NCBI GenBank assembly: GCA_023247815.1
Contig: JAHFFS010000021.1
Coordinates: forward strand, 4,627 to 12,267
Origin: Candidatus Omnitrophota bacterium
Lineage (GTDB): Bacteria; Omnitrophota; Gorgyraeia; Zapsychrales; JANLHA01
Direction: 5' to 3'
DNA: 7,641 nt
The position numbers and the translations under genes were made by a program. The notes under the pieces were generated by a model. That model was not told the DNA's origin, made no database searches, and saw only the letters and a list, made by a program, of their open reading frames with translations. This document shows, in pieces, positions 5,550-7,641 of the stretch (positions are counted from its first letter, which is position 1; every line of letters begins with the position of its first letter).

Positions 5550-6365
5550 TCAGCTCTTTCGCTTTGGCTTCAGGTCGGTACTTTCAAAAATTTTGTCAGC
5601 GGATTTGGCCACAAACCCCTGAAACAATTTCCCATTGGGCAGCGGATACCGTCGGGCAAACTCATAATAACAGGCCGGTATTGTTTTACGGCCATCGGCA
5701 AATTCCACTTCGACCGGGTGCGCCAAGGTTGAAGATTGCTCCAAATAATCCTGTGGACTGCCCTTGATCTCGCCACCGGACTCGTTCATGGGATAACCAT
5801 TTTTCTTAATGAACTGATCAAACTCCTGCAAATCTTTGAACCCCTGCAAGGCGTTGAAACTGACCGTGAAATGATTGACCCGAAAACCAAACGCAGCGGT
5901 CCAGGCCGCGTATTCGCTTTCTTTTAAAAGCTTTTCATAAACTTTCCAACTCAATGGCTTCCACAATCGTCCAGCAACGCAAAAGTCCAAATCCTTTGTA
6001 CGTTTTTCCGGGACCTGGTCGATCAAATCTTGAACAATCTTTTGCAGTTCCTTTGAAAACTCCTCGACCTTCAATTCACTGATAAAAATTTTGGGGTACT
6101 TTTTTTCTTTATGTTCATAATGTTTTGCCCGCAATTTTTTGTCCCTAAATTCATAATCTTCTTTCGGCTGATAGCCAAATTGGATAAAGGCCTTGGCCAA
6201 AACATTGATGCTGATTTTCGGGACACCAAACGTGCGAAAAGCAACGTGATCATTTTCGATCTTTTCTCCGCGCTGCGATAAAAGACGATAAATCCCTTCA
6301 GCCTGTTTGTTCATGGCACTGTAATCCTGCCAGAGTCTTTCTAAAAGTTCGTTGAGCGATTTCAT
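5550..6365 (-). CDS. DUF1338 family protein, 2-oxoadipate dioxygenase/decarboxylase-like (VOC fold)
   Basis: This 271-residue protein starts at the ATG at 6365. It belongs to the DUF1338 family, whose characterised member HglS is an Fe(II) enzyme turning 2-oxoadipate into D-2-hydroxyglutarate in bacterial lysine breakdown. The signature positions are kept: DHVAFRTFG with H40 and R44 (the same four-residue spacing as the metal His and substrate Arg of HglS), VNHFTVSFN with H165, and CYYEFARRY with E235. These supply the His/His/Glu metal triad. At 271 residues it is much shorter than HglS, so it is a compact member and the substrate may differ. The start overlaps the astD stop (ATGA, 6362-6365) and is preceded by AGGAG 5 nt away, so it is translationally coupled to astD. 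A start at 6452 inside astD is open but unneeded. Context suggests a reaction on an amino-acid-derived 2-oxo acid; the exact reaction is inference. Confidence 0.9.
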   Translation of the reverse strand: MKSLNELLERLWQDYSAMNKQAEGIYRLLSQRGEKIENDHVAFRTFGVPKISINVLAKAFIQFGYQPKEDYEFRDKKLRAKHYEHKEKKYPKIFISELKVEEFSKELQKIVQDLIDQVPEKRTKDLDFCVAGRLWKPLSWKVYEKLLKESEYAAWTAAFGFRVNHFTVSFNALQGFKDLQEFDQFIKKNGYPMNESGGEIKGSPQDYLEQSSTLAHPVEVEFADGRKTIPACYYEFARRYPLPNGKLFQGFVAKSADKIFESTDLKPKRKS

Positions 6366-7641
6366 ATTTTCTCCTTGTCCGCAATGCCCGGGGTTAATGG
6401 TTTCGGCATTTTGATATCTGCTGTTTCGATAGACGCCACTGGGTAAGAACAATAGTCGGCGGCAAAGTAAGCGCTGGGCCGAAGGTTGCCGCTCAATCCT
6501 ACCCCGCCAAACGGAGCTTCGGAACTGGCTCCGGTGAGCGGCCGATTCCAGTTCACGATACCCGCACGCACCCGCTCAAAAAATCGCTGATAGAGTTTCG
6601 CATCGTCGCTGATCAACCCGGCTGCCAGACCAAATCGCGTTGCATTCGCCTCTTCAAGTGCCGCGTCGAAATTTTTTACTCTGATCACTTGAATCAGGGG
6701 ACCAAAAATTTCTTCATCGCCGCGATTTTTGATTTGGCTAACGTCCATGATCCCTGGTGCCAAAAAGGTCTCATACGGTTTGATGGTCCTCATGGCTCTT
6801 AAAACTTTCCCTCCAAGTTTTTTAAGCCGGGCTTGCTGAGACAACAACCGTGATGCTGCTTCAACAGAGATGACCGGCCCCATGAATGGTTCCGGATTCC
6901 GCGTATAAGGACCGATCTGAATTTGATCGGTAAGTTCACAAAGCCTGCTTAAAAACTGATCGCCCTCTTTTCCTTTTTGCACGATGACTCGACGAGCACA
7001 GACACAGCGTTGTCCTGAGGTGATAAAACTTGACTGGATTGTTAAATAGGCCGCGGTTTCCAAATCTTTCGCGTCAAAAACAATGAGTGGATTGTTCCCT
7101 CCCATTTCGAGCGCCAAAATCTTTTCCGGCTGACCAGCAAAAAATTGATGAATGCTTCGACCCGTCTCGTAACTGCCGGTAAAATAAAGACCATTGATCG
7201 CCTTGTGTCGCGACAACAAAACCCCGGCAGACCTTCCCCCTTGAACCAAATTAAGAACGCCGGATGGCAGTCCAGCCTCTTGCCAGAGCTCAACGAGCTT
7301 TTCTCCCACGGCCGGTGACAGTTCACTGGGTTTAAAAACGACCGTATTACCAGCCAGCAGCGCTGGCACAATATGACCGTTGGGAAGATGTCCAGGGAGA
7401 TTGAAAGGCCCAAAAACCACGACCACACCATGCGGTTTGAAACGGGTATGTCGGCTGGATTCGGCAAGCGAAACACTGACAGTAGGACATCGTTCTTCAT
7501 AAGCCCGTAGGGAAATGGCGATCTTACTGATCATGGCGCTGACTTCGGTCAACGATTCCCATTTTGGTTTCCCAACCTCCTCGCTGATCAACGTCGCGAA
7601 GGCTTCTTTCTGTTTCTCCAAAACCGCGGCAAATTTCTCCA
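6362..7641 (-). CDS. astD: Succinylglutamate-semialdehyde dehydrogenase, N-terminus beyond window
   Basis: AstD is the NAD-dependent enzyme of the AST pathway that oxidises N-succinyl-L-glutamate 5-semialdehyde to N-succinylglutamate in the cytoplasm. There are 425 visible residues; about 60-70 N-terminal residues are missing compared with the usual length near 490. The frame is open to the window edge, so an apparent TTG start at 7621 is internal. Numbering from the first visible codon, the aldehyde dehydrogenase residues are present: N80 in FGPFNLPGH, general base E178 in LALEMGGNNPL, nucleophile C212 in SGQRCVC, and E310 in EEIFGP. AstD-typical stretches include ETGK-like EVGKPKW, TEVSAMISKIAIS, GHLPNGHIVPALLAGNT, NLVQGGR, GIVNWNRPLTGASS and RPSAYFAADYC. 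The conserved cofactor-binding FTGS is at about 153-156. It is the upstream gene of the visible operon. A related semialdehyde (2-aminoadipate) cannot be ruled out as substrate, but the match to AstD is close. Confidence 0.96.
   Translation of the reverse strand, partial: EKFAAVLEKQKEAFATLISEEVGKPKWESLTEVSAMISKIAISLRAYEERCPTVSVSLAESSRHTRFKPHGVVVVFGPFNLPGHLPNGHIVPALLAGNTVVFKPSELSPAVGEKLVELWQEAGLPSGVLNLVQGGRSAGVLLSRHKAINGLYFTGSYETGRSIHQFFAGQPEKILALEMGGNNPLIVFDAKDLETAAYLTIQSSFITSGQRCVCARRVIVQKGKEGDQFLSRLCELTDQIQIGPYTRNPEPFMGPVISVEAASRLLSQQARLKKLGGKVLRAMRTIKPYETFLAPGIMDVSQIKNRGDEEIFGPLIQVIRVKNFDAALEEANATRFGLAAGLISDDAKLYQRFFERVRAGIVNWNRPLTGASSEAPFGGVGLSGNLRPSAYFAADYCSYPVASIETADIKMPKPLTPGIADKEKI
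6371..6375 (-). promoter_or_regulatory. Shine-Dalgarno of the DUF1338 gene inside the end of astD
   Basis: AGGAG lies 5 nt before the ATG at 6365, within the last codons of astD. With the ATGA stop/start overlap it selects 6365 as the DUF1338 start and indicates coupled translation. Confidence 0.75.

Noticed and set aside
5526..5559. 7-bp inverted repeat AAAGAGC/GCTCTTT across the DUF1338 stop codon
   Set aside because: The loop is 20 nt, there is no following T-run, and one arm is coding. It may weakly affect the astB leader but cannot be supported as a feature.
6387..6397. CCCGGGGTTAA, a single match to the 14-bp array unit at 1122-1177
   Set aside because: It lies in the coding end of astD and encodes the LTPG segment, which corresponds to a conserved NPG/TPG stretch near the AstD C-terminus, so it is explained by the protein.
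7042..7500. Long open frame of about 150 codons in another frame of the minus strand inside astD
   Set aside because: astD in this span is strongly conserved at the protein level, and the alternative frame has no recognisable domain or ribosome-binding site.

Overview
The window carries bacterial chromosomal DNA that is gene-dense and lies mostly on the minus strand. Five complete genes and two edge-truncated genes run right to left. A compact two-gene plus-strand cassette sits in the middle. The proteins (a receiver-histidine kinase hybrid, an exported TPR protein, AST-pathway enzymes) fit a Gram-negative type of bacterium. The phylum cannot be fixed from sequence alone. The mixed composition, the lineage-specific small membrane protein and the GC-rich palindromic intergenic repeats would suit an environmental or candidate-phylum lineage (Omnitrophota or a deltaproteobacterium-like group), but this is a weak guess.

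Region 1 (1-2336) holds a truncated REC-HisKA-HATPase signalling protein and, upstream of it on the same strand, a secreted TPR protein. The gap between them contains four tandem copies of a 14-bp near-palindrome (1122-1177), a candidate promoter, and a textbook hairpin-plus-U6 structure ending 15 nt before the kinase start codon. Region 2 (2337-3625) holds a four-helix membrane protein of unknown function, with a palindrome/terminator-like element behind it, and an NTF2/SnoaL-like protein with a near-consensus sigma70 promoter. Region 3 (3574-4175) is a plus-strand DUF4160-DUF2442 pair. It has its own promoter, A/T-ending codons unlike the flanking genes, and the look of a mobile toxin-antitoxin-like cassette.

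Region 4 (4174-7641) is the metabolic core: astD (start outside the window), a DUF1338 gene overlapping astD by 4 bp, and astB 35 bp further on. AstB hydrolyses N2-succinylarginine to N2-succinylornithine, CO2 and ammonia. AstD oxidises N-succinylglutamate semialdehyde to N-succinylglutamate. Both belong to the arginine succinyltransferase (AST) route. The DUF1338 protein keeps the metal-binding His/His/Glu and substrate-binding Arg pattern of the 2-oxoadipate dioxygenase/decarboxylase (HglS) superfamily, and it is translationally coupled to astD. astA, astC and astE are not in the window and may lie upstream of astD. No gap between genes exceeds about 170 bases.
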